A stretch of 64,000 bases of DNA from Bacillota bacterium (GTDB taxonomy: Bacteria; Bacillota; Clostridia; Lachnospirales; Lachnospiraceae). The stretch lies in contig JAEWPQ010000306.1 of the NCBI GenBank assembly GCA_023460575.1, forward strand, positions 1-64,000, given 5' to 3'. The position numbers were made by a program, and so were the translations under genes. Each line of letters begins with the position of its first letter. The stretch's first letter is position 1. Below are positions 51,545-60,025 of this stretch, piece by piece. The notes beneath the pieces are model-generated. The model searched no databases. It was not told the origin of the DNA and was given only the letters and a program-made list of their open reading frames with translations.

Positions 51545-51578
51545 TTTCACGGTTTTCACGGTTTTTCTGTGATATTAT
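51545..51578 (+). promoter_or_regulatory. candidate late promoter with TTTCACGG repeats
   Basis: TTTCACGG at 51545-51552 and 51554-51561, then TATTAT (51573-51578). No good -35, as expected for an activator-dependent promoter. It sits right after the late regulator gene and before the packaging genes. Confidence 0.45.
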
Positions 51579-51619
51579 TTAAGATGAGAAATCTGTAAAC
51601 AGACGAACTCAACCCCCAA

Positions 51620-51649
51620 CGGTTGCCGGGTTTAACGGCCCGGTGACCG
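51620..51649. other. GC-rich hairpin
   Basis: 11-bp stem with two G-U pairs (51620-51630 / 51639-51649) and an 8-nt loop; no T run. Confidence 0.45.
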
Positions 51650-51746
51650 ATTAAAGCCGACGTTCTTATGCTTTCTTCATGGCTTTTCAAATCGGATAGA
51701 AAGCACGTTTATGATTCGATGTATTGAACGTATCAATACTGGGGTA

Positions 51747-51812
51747 CGGAATACATGATGGCAACTCCCTTTCCCCCCAGAGGGGGTCCTGGTTCGAATC
51801 CGGGTATTCCGA
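51747..51812 (+). ncRNA. tRNA-like element lacking a D-arm
   Basis: 66 nt. Acceptor stem CGGAATA / TATTCCG (51747-51753 / 51805-51811), then A. Canonical T-arm: CCTGG / CCGGG with loop TTCGAAT (51788-51804). Between them there is only one hairpin, ACTCCCT / AGGGGGT (51764-51770 / 51781-51787), whose 10-nt loop contains six C. Only 10 nt remain for a D-arm and none folds. If read as an anticodon arm it would carry CCC (Gly). A terminator follows 25 bases later, so it is likely transcribed. It is either a phage tRNA-like RNA or a degenerate tRNA. Confidence 0.6.
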
Positions 51813-51836
51813 TTGATTCCTGATATTCTCCTTTAT

Positions 51837-51877
51837 GAAAACGCCTGTCGATTTTAAGTCAATGGGTGTTTTCTTTA
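51837..51877 (+). terminator. terminator after the tRNA-like element
   Basis: Stem GAAAACGCC / GGGTGTTTTC type (51837-51845 / 51864-51873, one G-U) followed by TTTAT. Confidence 0.6.
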
Positions 51878-51936
51878 TATACATTTTAAAAAATCTCTCA
51901 TACATTAATTATAAGCACAATACAGGAAGGGTTCGT

Positions 51937-52281
51937 ATGTCAAGCTTTGAAATTATAATATGGAGATTTGAATTTAGCGATTCTAATGAGATACGGGTAT
52001 TTGAAATAATTATTAACTTTACCTTCCCGGATGTTGACGAAAGAAATGAATACATTATCGAGCAGTGCGCCTATGAAGCTGCATATGTTGCGGGTGGTGT
52101 TGTGAGAGATAATGTTAGTCACTGTAAAGAATCATGCATGACAAGTATTGAAAAAGCGGCTGTATTAGCTAGTAAGAAAGCGGAGAAAACATTTTATAAT
52201 TGCTTGAGACAGTTCGGCGTGAATGAGGAAATGATCCGCGTATACGGAGTTAATGTCTATGTAAGAGAGAGTATTATTTAG
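51937..52281 (+). CDS. phage protein, unknown (114 aa)
   Basis: Start 51937 has AGGAAGGG 6 bases upstream; the frame is open further upstream but that part lies in the terminator. Beta-rich N-terminus, helical Cys/Ala/Lys-rich C-terminus (CKESCMTSIEKAAVLASKKAEKT). No family. It stands alone between two terminators, and base composition is more A/T-rich than its neighbours, so it may be a recently acquired moron gene. Confidence 0.6.
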   Translation: MSSFEIIIWRFEFSDSNEIRVFEIIINFTFPDVDERNEYIIEQCAYEAAYVAGGVVRDNVSHCKESCMTSIEKAAVLASKKAEKTFYNCLRQFGVNEEMIRVYGVNVYVRESII

Positions 52282-52304
52282 CACGTATGTTGCAGAGAGA
52301 ATTT

Positions 52305-52331
52305 AGAGGCGGTCAACCCCGTCTCTTTTTT
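52305..52331 (+). terminator. terminator before terS
   Basis: 8-bp stem with one G-U pair (52305-52312 / 52319-52326) then T run. Confidence 0.75.
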
Positions 52332-52371
52332 ATTATAAAAATTAGCTAGATTGGAAGGTGAGGTGAGACTG

Positions 52372-52899
52372 ATGGCATTAACAGTCAAACAGAAAATATT
52401 TGCAGATGAATACCTGATTGATCTTAATGCTACCAGAGCTTACAAGGTGGCTTACCCAAAGGTCAAGAACGATGAAACAGCCTCAGCTGCAGGAGCCAGA
52501 TTGTTAAGAAATGTTAAGGTTGAGGATTATATCCAGAAGCGGATGAAAGACCGGGAAAAGCGCACTGAGATCACCCAGGACATGGTTTTAAAGGAACTTG
52601 CAAAGATAGGATTTGCGGATGTCACTGATTTCGTGACAATTGAGGATAAAGGGCCTTACAAAGCGGTGCAGGTGAAGACCACAGATGAAATGCCAGGGGA
52701 TAAGCTGGGAGCCATTGCCGGAATCAAGGAAGGCGCAAACGGAATTGAAATCAAGCTTAACGATAAGGGGAAGGCTCTGGAGCTGATCGGCAGGCACTTG
52801 GGTATGTTTAAGGATAAACTGGAAGTATCTGGCACTCTGGAGACTGAAAAAACTAAGCTTGACGATCTGATCAATCAAATGCGTGGCGGTGATGGATAA
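52372..52899 (+). CDS. terS: terminase small subunit
   Basis: 175 residues. LTVKQKIFADEYLIDLNATRAYKVAYP is the start of Terminase_2 small subunits: a DNA-binding HTH (TRAYKVAYPKVKNDETASAAGARLLRN) followed by a helical oligomerisation region. It recognises phage DNA for packaging. Start 52372 follows GGTGAGGTG. The stop overlaps an ATG (TAATG) that is probably the remnant of the original terL start. Confidence 0.88.
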   Translation: MALTVKQKIFADEYLIDLNATRAYKVAYPKVKNDETASAAGARLLRNVKVEDYIQKRMKDREKRTEITQDMVLKELAKIGFADVTDFVTIEDKGPYKAVQVKTTDEMPGDKLGAIAGIKEGANGIEIKLNDKGKALELIGRHLGMFKDKLEVSGTLETEKTKLDDLINQMRGGDG

Positions 52900-52928
52900 T
52901 GAGCAATGAAAGATGGAGGATAGCATCT

Positions 52929-53555
52929 ATGAGAGAATTTAGAGAGATAAGAGGCTTTGAAAGATATTCAGTAAGCATTGATGGAATAGTAATTAACAAT
53001 ATTACTGGACAAATTCTAAGCCAGAGAAAGGCTACAAATGGTTATATGCGTGTAAATCTGCGGCGAGGAGATGTAAGGTACGAGAAGCCTAAAACACGAG
53101 CTGTTCACAGGCTGGTGGCAGAGGCGTTTCTACCTGAGAGCCCAGGAAAAAATCACGTGAATCACATTGATGGTAACAAATGTAATAATACTTTAAGTAA
53201 TTTAGAATGGTGTACTCCAAAAGAGAATATAAAACACGCCATAAAGCATGGGTTGATGAATCCTGATTATGTCTCTATGAACAGGCATTCCTATGAATCA
53301 AGCAGGCTAGCTCATCAAACAAGTGAATATCGAAAGAAGATGCAAAGAATTAATGCTGACGCAGGTCTAACAAAACCAGTGCTGCAAATGGATTCTAAAA
53401 GCGGACAGATAATTAACAGGTTCCAAAACTGTTATGAGGCTGCCCGCTTTTTGTTTGGAGAAATTAGGTATAAAGATAGACTGATTAGTCGCTGCGCTAG
53501 AGGAAAATGTAACAGTGCCTACGGTTTTACATGGGCTTATGAGGAGGTGGTTTAA
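52929..53555 (+). CDS. HNH homing endonuclease (NUMOD4-HNH-NUMOD1)
   Basis: 208 residues. NUMOD4 domain 1-45 (EFREIRGFERYSVSIDGIV), HNH_3 core near 75-120 (NHVNHIDGNKCNNTLSNLEWCTPKEN) and NUMOD1-like repeats at the C-terminus (VLQMDSKSGQIINRFQNCYEAARF; RCARGKCNSAYGFTWAY). Start 52929 has GGAGG 10 bases upstream; an in-frame ATG at 52899 overlaps the terS stop and probably belonged to terL. Free-standing homing enzymes of this type cut the same gene in other phages and copy themselves in. More A/T-rich than terS and terL, a sign of separate origin. Confidence 0.88.
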   Translation: MREFREIRGFERYSVSIDGIVINNITGQILSQRKATNGYMRVNLRRGDVRYEKPKTRAVHRLVAEAFLPESPGKNHVNHIDGNKCNNTLSNLEWCTPKENIKHAIKHGLMNPDYVSMNRHSYESSRLAHQTSEYRKKMQRINADAGLTKPVLQMDSKSGQIINRFQNCYEAARFLFGEIRYKDRLISRCARGKCNSAYGFTWAYEEVV

Positions 53556-53559
53556 CCTC

Positions 53560-54959
53560 ATGAGTTCTGAAAGATTATTACTGTCTGACAAATACAAGGC
53601 ATTTCTAAAATGCACAGCACCTGTTGAATTCCTTGAGGGAACTTAACTACGGCTGCGGGTAAAACAACGGTCGGTCTTTTTAAGTTTATGCTTAAGGTTG
53701 CGGAGAGTCCTAAGAAGCTTCACATCATAGCAGCAAAGGATACCGGTACCGCTGAGAAGAATATCATCAATAAGGATCTGGGGATTACAGATGACTTCGG
53801 GATCCTGACTGAATACAATGGCAACGGAACCAAAGATGATAAGATCCCGCATATTCTCTTTCATACTACCGGAGGAGATAAGGTTATCTACGTTCTGGGC
53901 TATGGCGACAAGAAGAAATGGCAGAAAGCCCTGGGAGGTCAGTACGGCTGCCTATATATTGACGAGATCAACACAGCCGATATTGAGTTTGTAAGAGAGT
54001 CAGCCATGCGTTGTGATTATCTGATGGGGACGCTTAACCCTGACGATCCGAACCTGCCGGTTTACAAAGAGTATATTAACTGCTCCCGTTCACTTCCTGA
54101 GTGGGAGGAAGAGACACCAAAAGAAATACTGGAGGAATTACGAGAGGAACCAAAGCCCGGCTGGGTACATTGGTTCTTTTCTTTTACCCATAATCTGGGT
54201 CTGTCAAAGGAGAAGCTGGAAAACATTATCCGGAATACTCCAAAAGGTACGAAGATCTGGAAGAACAAGATCCAGGGCTTACGAGGCAAGGCAACCGGCC
54301 TGATCTTCCCTAACTTTGACCGGAAAAAGCATGTGGTCAGCAAAGCCCATGCAAAGCAGTTTATACGGAATCAGAATGACCGCCATCAAACAGAGTGGTT
54401 TGTACACTTTTCTGCAGGTCTGGATACGTCCTATTCCCAGAAGTCACCGGATACCATTTCCATGAGCTTTATCGGGATCACGAACCGGGGGAACTGTTAT
54501 GTACTTGATGAGAAGGTTTATAACAATGCAGATCTGGGTACGCCCCTGGCTCCTACAGATACGGTCCATAACTTTATTGATTTCCTTGATCGAAACCGGA
54601 ACGAATGGGGCTTTGCAAGAGATACCTTCATTGACTCTGCGGATCAGGCAACGATTACAGAGTTCCTAAAATATAAGCGCTTGAATGGCAGCGTTTACAA
54701 TTTCAATGATGCATGGAAGAAAGAGCAGATTATTGACCGTATTATTAATCAGCTAAACTGGTTTGCTGATGCAGGAGCAAAGCCATGTTTCTACATTGTG
54801 GATACCTGCGCAAACTATATCCGGGAACTTGAAGTATATAGCTGGCTGGAAGATAAGGACAATACACCAGAAGACAGAAACGATCACATGGTAAACAGTG
54901 TGCAGTACGCATGGCTACCATACGAAGTAAAAATCGGAACAGGAAGGAGGGCTTCATAA
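53560..54959 (+). pseudogene. terL: terminase large subunit, frame disrupted by 5 extra bases in the Walker A codons
   Basis: From ATG 53560 the frame reads 28 residues to PVEFLEGT and meets a stop at 53644. Five bases later (53649) another frame continues TAAGKTTVGLF to 54959. Dropping the 5 bases 53644-53648 rejoins EGT-TAAGKTT, the Walker A of large terminases, giving 464 residues, a normal length. Further motifs: Walker B GCLYIDEINTA near 130, and the RNase H-like nuclease with GLDTSYS, FIDSADQAT and NDHMVNSVQYAW. The only restart (ATG 53688) lacks Walker A and could not power packaging. It could also be a sequencing error. Confidence 0.85.
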
Positions 54960-56516
54960 GTGGGTTGGTTTAAGGATATGTATTTTAAATTGCTTAAGAT
55001 TGTCGGAGCAAAAGAGAGGCAGGTGGTTATTAAGGAACCGCTTTCCTTTCAGGGCAATGTCTTAAAGAATAAGATCTGGTACCGTGGAGATCCGTCAGAA
55101 CTGGAACAGTTTTTTAAACAGACTGCCTACTGTGATGTATTTAAGGCAAGGTTCTGGGCTTCCGTTCCATTCCGGAAAGTAAGAAAGATCCATTCCGGCA
55201 TTGTGGGAATCGTGGTGGATCGGTTTAAAGATATTATTACCGCAGATCTAAATGATATCAGCTTCGGAGAAAAAGGAGACAGCCAGCCTTTAAAGGAACT
55301 ATGGAATGAGATTGCAGAGGATAACAACTTTGAAGGACTCCTGGGTGAAGCGGTGGCCGGTGCGCTGTCAGCCGGTGATGGAGCTTTTAAAATAAGCCTG
55401 GATCAGGTCAGTAAATATCCGATCATAGAATTTTATGAAGCGGATAGGGTGGAATATAAATACCAACGTGGTAGGTTGACTGAGATTATCTTCTCAACAA
55501 ATTACTCATATCCGGATAACAAAGAAAAAGAATACCGCTTAGAAGAGACTTACGGAAAAGGGTACGTGCTTTATAAACTCTTTGATGATGCCGGTGGAGA
55601 AGTTCCACTTATGACTCTTCCGGAAACAGCAATCTATGAAGATACTGCCTATGATGGGGATTACATTATGGGAGTACCCCTTATCTTCTTCACATCAAGC
55701 AAATGGAAGGGGCGTGGGAAAGCGTTGTTTGAGGGCAAGACAGACGATCTGGACGCTTTGGACGAAGTGATCAGCCAGTGGCTTGATGCGGTGAGAAAGG
55801 GAAGAGTAAACCGATACATTCCTGAAGATATGGTTCCCAGGGATCCCAATACAGGGCAGCTGATAGAGCCAAATGAGTTTGACAATGATTACATAGCAAT
55901 CGGTGCAGTAAAGAAAGAGGGATACAGCGATAAAATTGAGGTGGTTCAGCCTCAGATATCCTATGAAGCGTACCTAAACAGCTATACCTCCTTTCTGGAT
56001 CTGGTGCTGCAGGGTATCATTTCTCCTGCCACTCTTGGTATTGACCTGAAAAAGACGGACAATGCAGAAAGCCAGAGGGAAAAGGAGAAGATCACCACTC
56101 ACACTAGAGGGACACTGGTTAAGGTGCTGTGTAAGGTTCTTCCTGAACTTGTAAGTAAAATCATGATGACTTATGACCAGATGCAGGAAAAAACTCCTGG
56201 AGAGTATAAAGTCTCCGTCAAGTTTGGAGAGTATGCAGCTCCAGGCTTTGATGCCGTCGTGGAGACGGTGGGTAAGGCTCGAACCAGTGGAGTCATGAGT
56301 ATAGAAAAATCCATAGATGAAATGTACGGCGATACTCTGACAGAAGATGAAAAAGCAGAGGAAGTCAAGCGGATCAAGATTGAGCAGGGGATCTTTGAGA
56401 CAGAGGAGCCAGGATTAAATACGGAGGGGGTGAAGGTGGATGAAAGTCAAGGTGATGAACCAATCGTACCAAATGAGCCAACTGGAGTACCAGGGTCTCC
56501 TGAAGGTGGCAAGTGA
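54960..56516 (+). CDS. phage portal protein (SPP1 gp6-like)
   Basis: 518 residues. GTG start directly after the terL stop, AGGAAGGAGGG upstream. Contents fit SPP1-type portals: alpha/beta wing, IVGIVVDRFKDIITAD, YIMGVPLIFFTSSKWKGRGKALFEG and a helical C-terminus with the clip/crown. Forms the dodecameric ring through which DNA enters the capsid. The acidic tail overlaps the next gene by 77 bases. Confidence 0.88.
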   Translation: MGWFKDMYFKLLKIVGAKERQVVIKEPLSFQGNVLKNKIWYRGDPSELEQFFKQTAYCDVFKARFWASVPFRKVRKIHSGIVGIVVDRFKDIITADLNDISFGEKGDSQPLKELWNEIAEDNNFEGLLGEAVAGALSAGDGAFKISLDQVSKYPIIEFYEADRVEYKYQRGRLTEIIFSTNYSYPDNKEKEYRLEETYGKGYVLYKLFDDAGGEVPLMTLPETAIYEDTAYDGDYIMGVPLIFFTSSKWKGRGKALFEGKTDDLDALDEVISQWLDAVRKGRVNRYIPEDMVPRDPNTGQLIEPNEFDNDYIAIGAVKKEGYSDKIEVVQPQISYEAYLNSYTSFLDLVLQGIISPATLGIDLKKTDNAESQREKEKITTHTRGTLVKVLCKVLPELVSKIMMTYDQMQEKTPGEYKVSVKFGEYAAPGFDAVVETVGKARTSGVMSIEKSIDEMYGDTLTEDEKAEEVKRIKIEQGIFETEEPGLNTEGVKVDESQGDEPIVPNEPTGVPGSPEGGK

Positions 56517-56661
56517 GCAGGTTCCGTTTGGTATTTATGCCGTTGAAAAAAAGAATTATGCTGAACTCCGGTGTGATAAGTGCAAAAGCGTTACCCAGCT
56601 AAAAGATCTCACCCGGCAGTTTAAGGCACAGGGATTTAAAGTTTTAGCAAACGGCAGGTGA
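56440..56661 (+). CDS. small phage protein overlapping portal, Com-like
   Basis: 73 residues. ELRCDKCKSVTQLKDLTRQFKAQGFKVL has a single CxxC and a helical end. GGAGGGGGTG 6 bases before the ATG supports a real start despite the 77-base overlap. Unknown role. Confidence 0.6.
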   Translation: MKVKVMNQSYQMSQLEYQGLLKVASEQVPFGIYAVEKKNYAELRCDKCKSVTQLKDLTRQFKAQGFKVLANGR

Positions 56662-56665
56662 TCAT

Positions 56666-57724
56666 ATGAATGAGTATGATATCTCCGCTGCGTTTGAAGC
56701 GATCGAGCAGGAACTTATTGCCTCTATGATCCGGAATATGAACCGGCATAAAGCTGAGGAGCTGAAAGAAGGTTACGATTGGTCCATGTGGCAGGTAGAA
56801 CAGCTTAAGGCTCTGGAGAAATATAAGCTGGAAAATCAGAAGAAGTACAGCAAGCAGTTTAAAAGCATAAACACCCAGATCGGGGAACTTATCTGGCAGG
56901 CCAGACAGCAGGGCGGTATGAAGCAAGAGGCGCAGATCCTCCGGGCTATCAAGAACGGATTCAAAAGCTATAAGCCGGCTTCAGCAGCCATGCAGGCAGA
57001 GTTTTTCAAACTAAATACACGAAAACTGGAAGCTCTGATCAAAGCGACCGGTAACGATATGAAGAAGGCAGAAACAGCAGTCTTGCGAATGGCAAATGAC
57101 CAGTATCGTAAGGCTATTTTTAATGCCCAGATGTATGCCAATACTGGAGCAGGCACTTATGAAAAGGCTGTTGATATGGCTACCAAGGATATGCTTTCCC
57201 GTGGGCTTAACTGTGTGGAGTATAAGAATGGCGCACGCCATGCTCTATCAGATTATGCAGATATGGCAATCCGAACGGCCAGTAAACGGGCATATTTGCA
57301 GGGAGAAGGGGAGAAACGTCAGGAATGGGGAATCAGTACCGTTATTGTGGGAAAGCGGGGAAACCCCTGTCCCAAGTGCCTCCCTTTTGTGGGAAAAGTC
57401 CTGATTGATGATGTGTGGAGTGGAGGCAAGGCTTCTGATGGTCCGTATCCCCTTATGAGCGCAGCCATTGCAAGAGGTCTTTATCACCCAAGATGCAAGG
57501 ATAGTCACAGCACATATTTCCCTGGAATATCAACGGCAGATGATACCTGGACAAGAGAAGAATTAAAGTCAATTGAAAAATCTTATAAGCAGGAGCAGGA
57601 TCAGCTATATGCCAAGAGGCAGGCAGATAAATTCGGGAGGCTTGCAGAATTTTCTCTGGACAGTGAGAATAAAAAGGCATACAGCAAGAGAAAACGGTAC
57701 TGGGAAGATCAAAGTAATAAATAA
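56666..57724 (+). CDS. phage minor capsid / head morphogenesis protein
   Basis: 352 residues. Helical N-terminus (ELIASMIRNMNRHKAEELKEGYDW), then the SPP1 gp7/Mu F-type C-terminal domain with the putative zinc site: GNPCPKCLPFVGKVLIDDVW followed by GLYHPRCKDSHSTYFPG. Present in few copies inside the head and linked with DNA entry. Confidence 0.85.
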   Translation: MNEYDISAAFEAIEQELIASMIRNMNRHKAEELKEGYDWSMWQVEQLKALEKYKLENQKKYSKQFKSINTQIGELIWQARQQGGMKQEAQILRAIKNGFKSYKPASAAMQAEFFKLNTRKLEALIKATGNDMKKAETAVLRMANDQYRKAIFNAQMYANTGAGTYEKAVDMATKDMLSRGLNCVEYKNGARHALSDYADMAIRTASKRAYLQGEGEKRQEWGISTVIVGKRGNPCPKCLPFVGKVLIDDVWSGGKASDGPYPLMSAAIARGLYHPRCKDSHSTYFPGISTADDTWTREELKSIEKSYKQEQDQLYAKRQADKFGRLAEFSLDSENKKAYSKRKRYWEDQSNK

Positions 57725-57760
57725 TTTTAAGTTGCGATATCGCGACAGAAAGGAGCCAAT

Positions 57761-58033
57761 ATGAAGTATAAAAAGAAACCGGTAGTAATTGAGGCGTTTA
57801 AGTGGACCGGAGGACATGACCAGAAAGAAGACCCGGTATGGATTGTGGAGGCAATCGAAAAAGGGGAGGCATGGTTTAAGAATATCGGTACACCTGATGT
57901 CCAGTTTTGTATCAAAACGTTGGAAGGGACGATGACCGCTTCCGTTGGAGATTACATCATCAAGGGCATAAAGGGTGAGATTTACCCCTGCAAGCCTGAT
58001 ATTTTTGAAGTGACTTACGACCCAGTAGAATAA
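57761..58033 (+). CDS. PGDYG-type phage protein
   Basis: 90 residues. VGDYIIKGIKGEIYPCKPDIFEVTYDPVE is the characteristic end of this small phage family of unknown function. AAAGGAG precedes the ATG. Confidence 0.8.
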   Translation: MKYKKKPVVIEAFKWTGGHDQKEDPVWIVEAIEKGEAWFKNIGTPDVQFCIKTLEGTMTASVGDYIIKGIKGEIYPCKPDIFEVTYDPVE

Positions 58034-58152
58034 CAGGAGGTGATCCAGTGTCTCCCTCTGGGTGGCGGGGTGAAGCTTCCTACTGAAAGAAATAGCTGTT
58101 AGGCGCGCAGGATTCACTGGGCGTTATTTTATTGCATAGAAAGGATGAGATC

Positions 58153-58758
58153 ATGAAGAAAGAAGAATTTATTGCACTGGGAATAAGTGAGGATCAGGCA
58201 GCCAAAGCGGCGGAGGCTTCAAAAAAGGAACTGGAATCCTATGTACCTAAAACTGATTATGATACAGCCAATCAGGCAAAGGGACAGCTTGAAAAAGATA
58301 TCAAGGACCGAGATAAGCAGCTGGAAGATTTAAAGAAGAACAGCGGGGACAATGCGGAACTGAAAAAACAGATCGAAACCCTGCAGGCAGAAAACAAAGC
58401 AGCCGTTGAGAAAAACGAAGCTGACATGAAGGAGTTAAAACTTTCCACTGCCATTAAGCTGGCCATTGCCGAGTCTGCTCAGGATGCAGATCTGGTTACT
58501 GGTTTGTTTGATAAGTCTAAACTGATTCTTTCTGATGACGGGAAGGTTACCGGTTTAGAGGAACAGTTAAAGTCCATCAAGGAATCAAAGCCATTCCTGT
58601 TTAAAGAGGCTAAGCCAGGTACAGATACGAAGCCTGGATTCCGTCCTCTTGGAGCTCCTGGTCAGCAGACCCAGACAACAACTACAACCGATGATGGAAA
58701 GGTAAATATGAAATCCGCCATTGAAGCAGCGCTTCAGGCACAGATGCCATCTAAATAA
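58153..58758 (+). CDS. phage scaffolding protein (GP20-like)
   Basis: 201 residues. Extended coiled coil 45-110 (GQLEKDIKDRDKQLEDLKKN, LKKQIETLQAENKAAVEKNE), then a helical C-terminal region and a Thr-rich tail. Directs capsid assembly and leaves before DNA entry. Start 58153 follows GGATGAG; it precedes the major capsid gene by 22 bases, as expected. Confidence 0.85.
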   Translation: MKKEEFIALGISEDQAAKAAEASKKELESYVPKTDYDTANQAKGQLEKDIKDRDKQLEDLKKNSGDNAELKKQIETLQAENKAAVEKNEADMKELKLSTAIKLAIAESAQDADLVTGLFDKSKLILSDDGKVTGLEEQLKSIKESKPFLFKEAKPGTDTKPGFRPLGAPGQQTQTTTTTDDGKVNMKSAIEAALQAQMPSK

Positions 58759-58780
58759 ATATTAAGGAGATGAAAAGACT

Positions 58781-59740
58781 ATGGCTATTACGTTAGAAGA
58801 AGCAAGAAAAAATGTGCAGGACGACCTGCAGATCGGGGTGATTGATGAATTCAGAAAATCCAACTGGATCCTGGATCATATCACGTTCGATGATGCCGTT
58901 TCCCCAACCGGAGGCGGAGCAACCCCTACTTATTCCTACACCAGACTGAAAACACAGCCTACGGCGCAGTTCCGCGAAATCAATAAGGAGTATACACCTC
59001 ATGAGGTGACCAAGGAGCGCCATTCCGTGGATATTAAGGTATTTGGTGGATCCTATCAGATCGACCGTGTTATCGCCAATATGGGAGGTATCGTATCTGA
59101 AATCGATTTACAGCAGTCCCAGAAAATCAAGGCAGCGCAGGCATTGTTTAATGATACATTTATTAACGGTGACAGTGCGGTGGACAGCAATGCTTTTGAT
59201 GGTCTGGAAAAAGCCCTGGCTGGTAGTTCAACAGAGTACAATGTTGGATCGTCTACTATTGATTTATCCACGTCACAGATGGTGACGGATAATTTCCAGT
59301 ACTTCCTGGATATGCTCGACGAGTTCCTGCGCGGACTTGATGGAGAACCGTCTTTCATTGCAGGCAATACCAAACTGATCTCTAAACTGAGAGCGTGCGC
59401 AAGACGTGCCTCTATGTATCAGGTGGCAAAGAGCGACTGGGGAACCAATGTGGAAGCTTACGGAAATATTCCTTTTGTAGATCTAGGAGCAAAACCGGGA
59501 ACCAATGATGAAGTGGTCAACATTGATGCAACCAAAGGAACCACATCCCTCTTTGCAGCAAGACTGGCGCTTGACGGACTTCACGGCGTTTCCTTTGCAG
59601 GAGTAGCGCCGGTGCAGACCTGGCTTCCTGACTTTACAACAGCAGGAGCAGTAAAGACTGGTGAAGTGGAAATGAATGCAGCAATCGCCTTAAAGGCTTC
59701 CAAAGCTGCCGGGGCATTCCGTAATATCAAAGTAAAATAA
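58781..59740 (+). CDS. major capsid protein
   Basis: 319 residues. HK97-fold capsid of the type found with GP20 scaffolds: ITLEEARKNVQDDLQIGVIDEFRKSNWILDHI (N-arm), FNDTFINGDSAVDSNAFDGLEKAL (E-loop region), PSFIAGNTKLISKLRACARR and IPFVDLGAKPG. Order scaffold-capsid-connector confirms the call. AAGGAG before the ATG. Confidence 0.9.
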   Translation: MAITLEEARKNVQDDLQIGVIDEFRKSNWILDHITFDDAVSPTGGGATPTYSYTRLKTQPTAQFREINKEYTPHEVTKERHSVDIKVFGGSYQIDRVIANMGGIVSEIDLQQSQKIKAAQALFNDTFINGDSAVDSNAFDGLEKALAGSSTEYNVGSSTIDLSTSQMVTDNFQYFLDMLDEFLRGLDGEPSFIAGNTKLISKLRACARRASMYQVAKSDWGTNVEAYGNIPFVDLGAKPGTNDEVVNIDATKGTTSLFAARLALDGLHGVSFAGVAPVQTWLPDFTTAGAVKTGEVEMNAAIALKASKAAGAFRNIKVK

Positions 59741-59752
59741 GGAGGAGTTTCC

Positions 59753-60025
59753 ATGAAAGTATTTGCACCCAATAAACAGTATACAGGTACGTCTGCGAGC
59801 GTTCCATTTTGTAATGGTGTGGGAGAGACAGAGGATACCCGCCTGTTACAGTGGTTTAAAAGCCACGGGTATGAAGTAGAGGATCTGCCAGAATTAGGAG
59901 ATCCTGCCGAAGATCCGGGCGAACCTCAGGAGGAGAATCCAGAACCCCCGGAAGAAAATGCAGAGAAAGAACCTGATAAGGAAGTAAGGAAAGGAAAATC
60001 TGCTAACCAGAAAGCGGGTGAGTAA
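59753..60025 (+). CDS. small phage protein with Pro/Glu-rich tail
   Basis: 90 residues. A short folded part (FAPNKQYTGTSASVPFCNGVGETEDTRLLQWFKSHGYEVE) of the kind seen after capsid genes, then 35 disordered acidic residues. Possibly a head-decoration or virion-linked protein. GGAGGAG upstream; stop touches the next ATG. Confidence 0.7.
   Translation: MKVFAPNKQYTGTSASVPFCNGVGETEDTRLLQWFKSHGYEVEDLPELGDPAEDPGEPQEENPEPPEENAEKEPDKEVRKGKSANQKAGE

Noticed and set aside
51687..51905. Minus-strand frame over the tRNA-like element
   Set aside because: Same artefact (SNQDPLWGERELPSCIPYP); it has no start site and supports the tRNA-like reading instead.
51835..51936. N-terminal extension of the 114-residue protein
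   Set aside because: It is translated through a terminator hairpin and lacks a ribosome binding site; the ATG at 51937 has one.
53688..54959. Terminase large subunit starting at ATG 53688
   Set aside because: This start lies after the Walker A codons and has no ribosome binding site; the upstream 28 codons with ATG 53560 clearly belong to the same protein.
57605..58117. 170-codon minus-strand frame opposite the minor capsid and PGDYG genes
   Set aside because: Opposite two supported phage genes, no ribosome binding site, all neighbours run on the plus strand.
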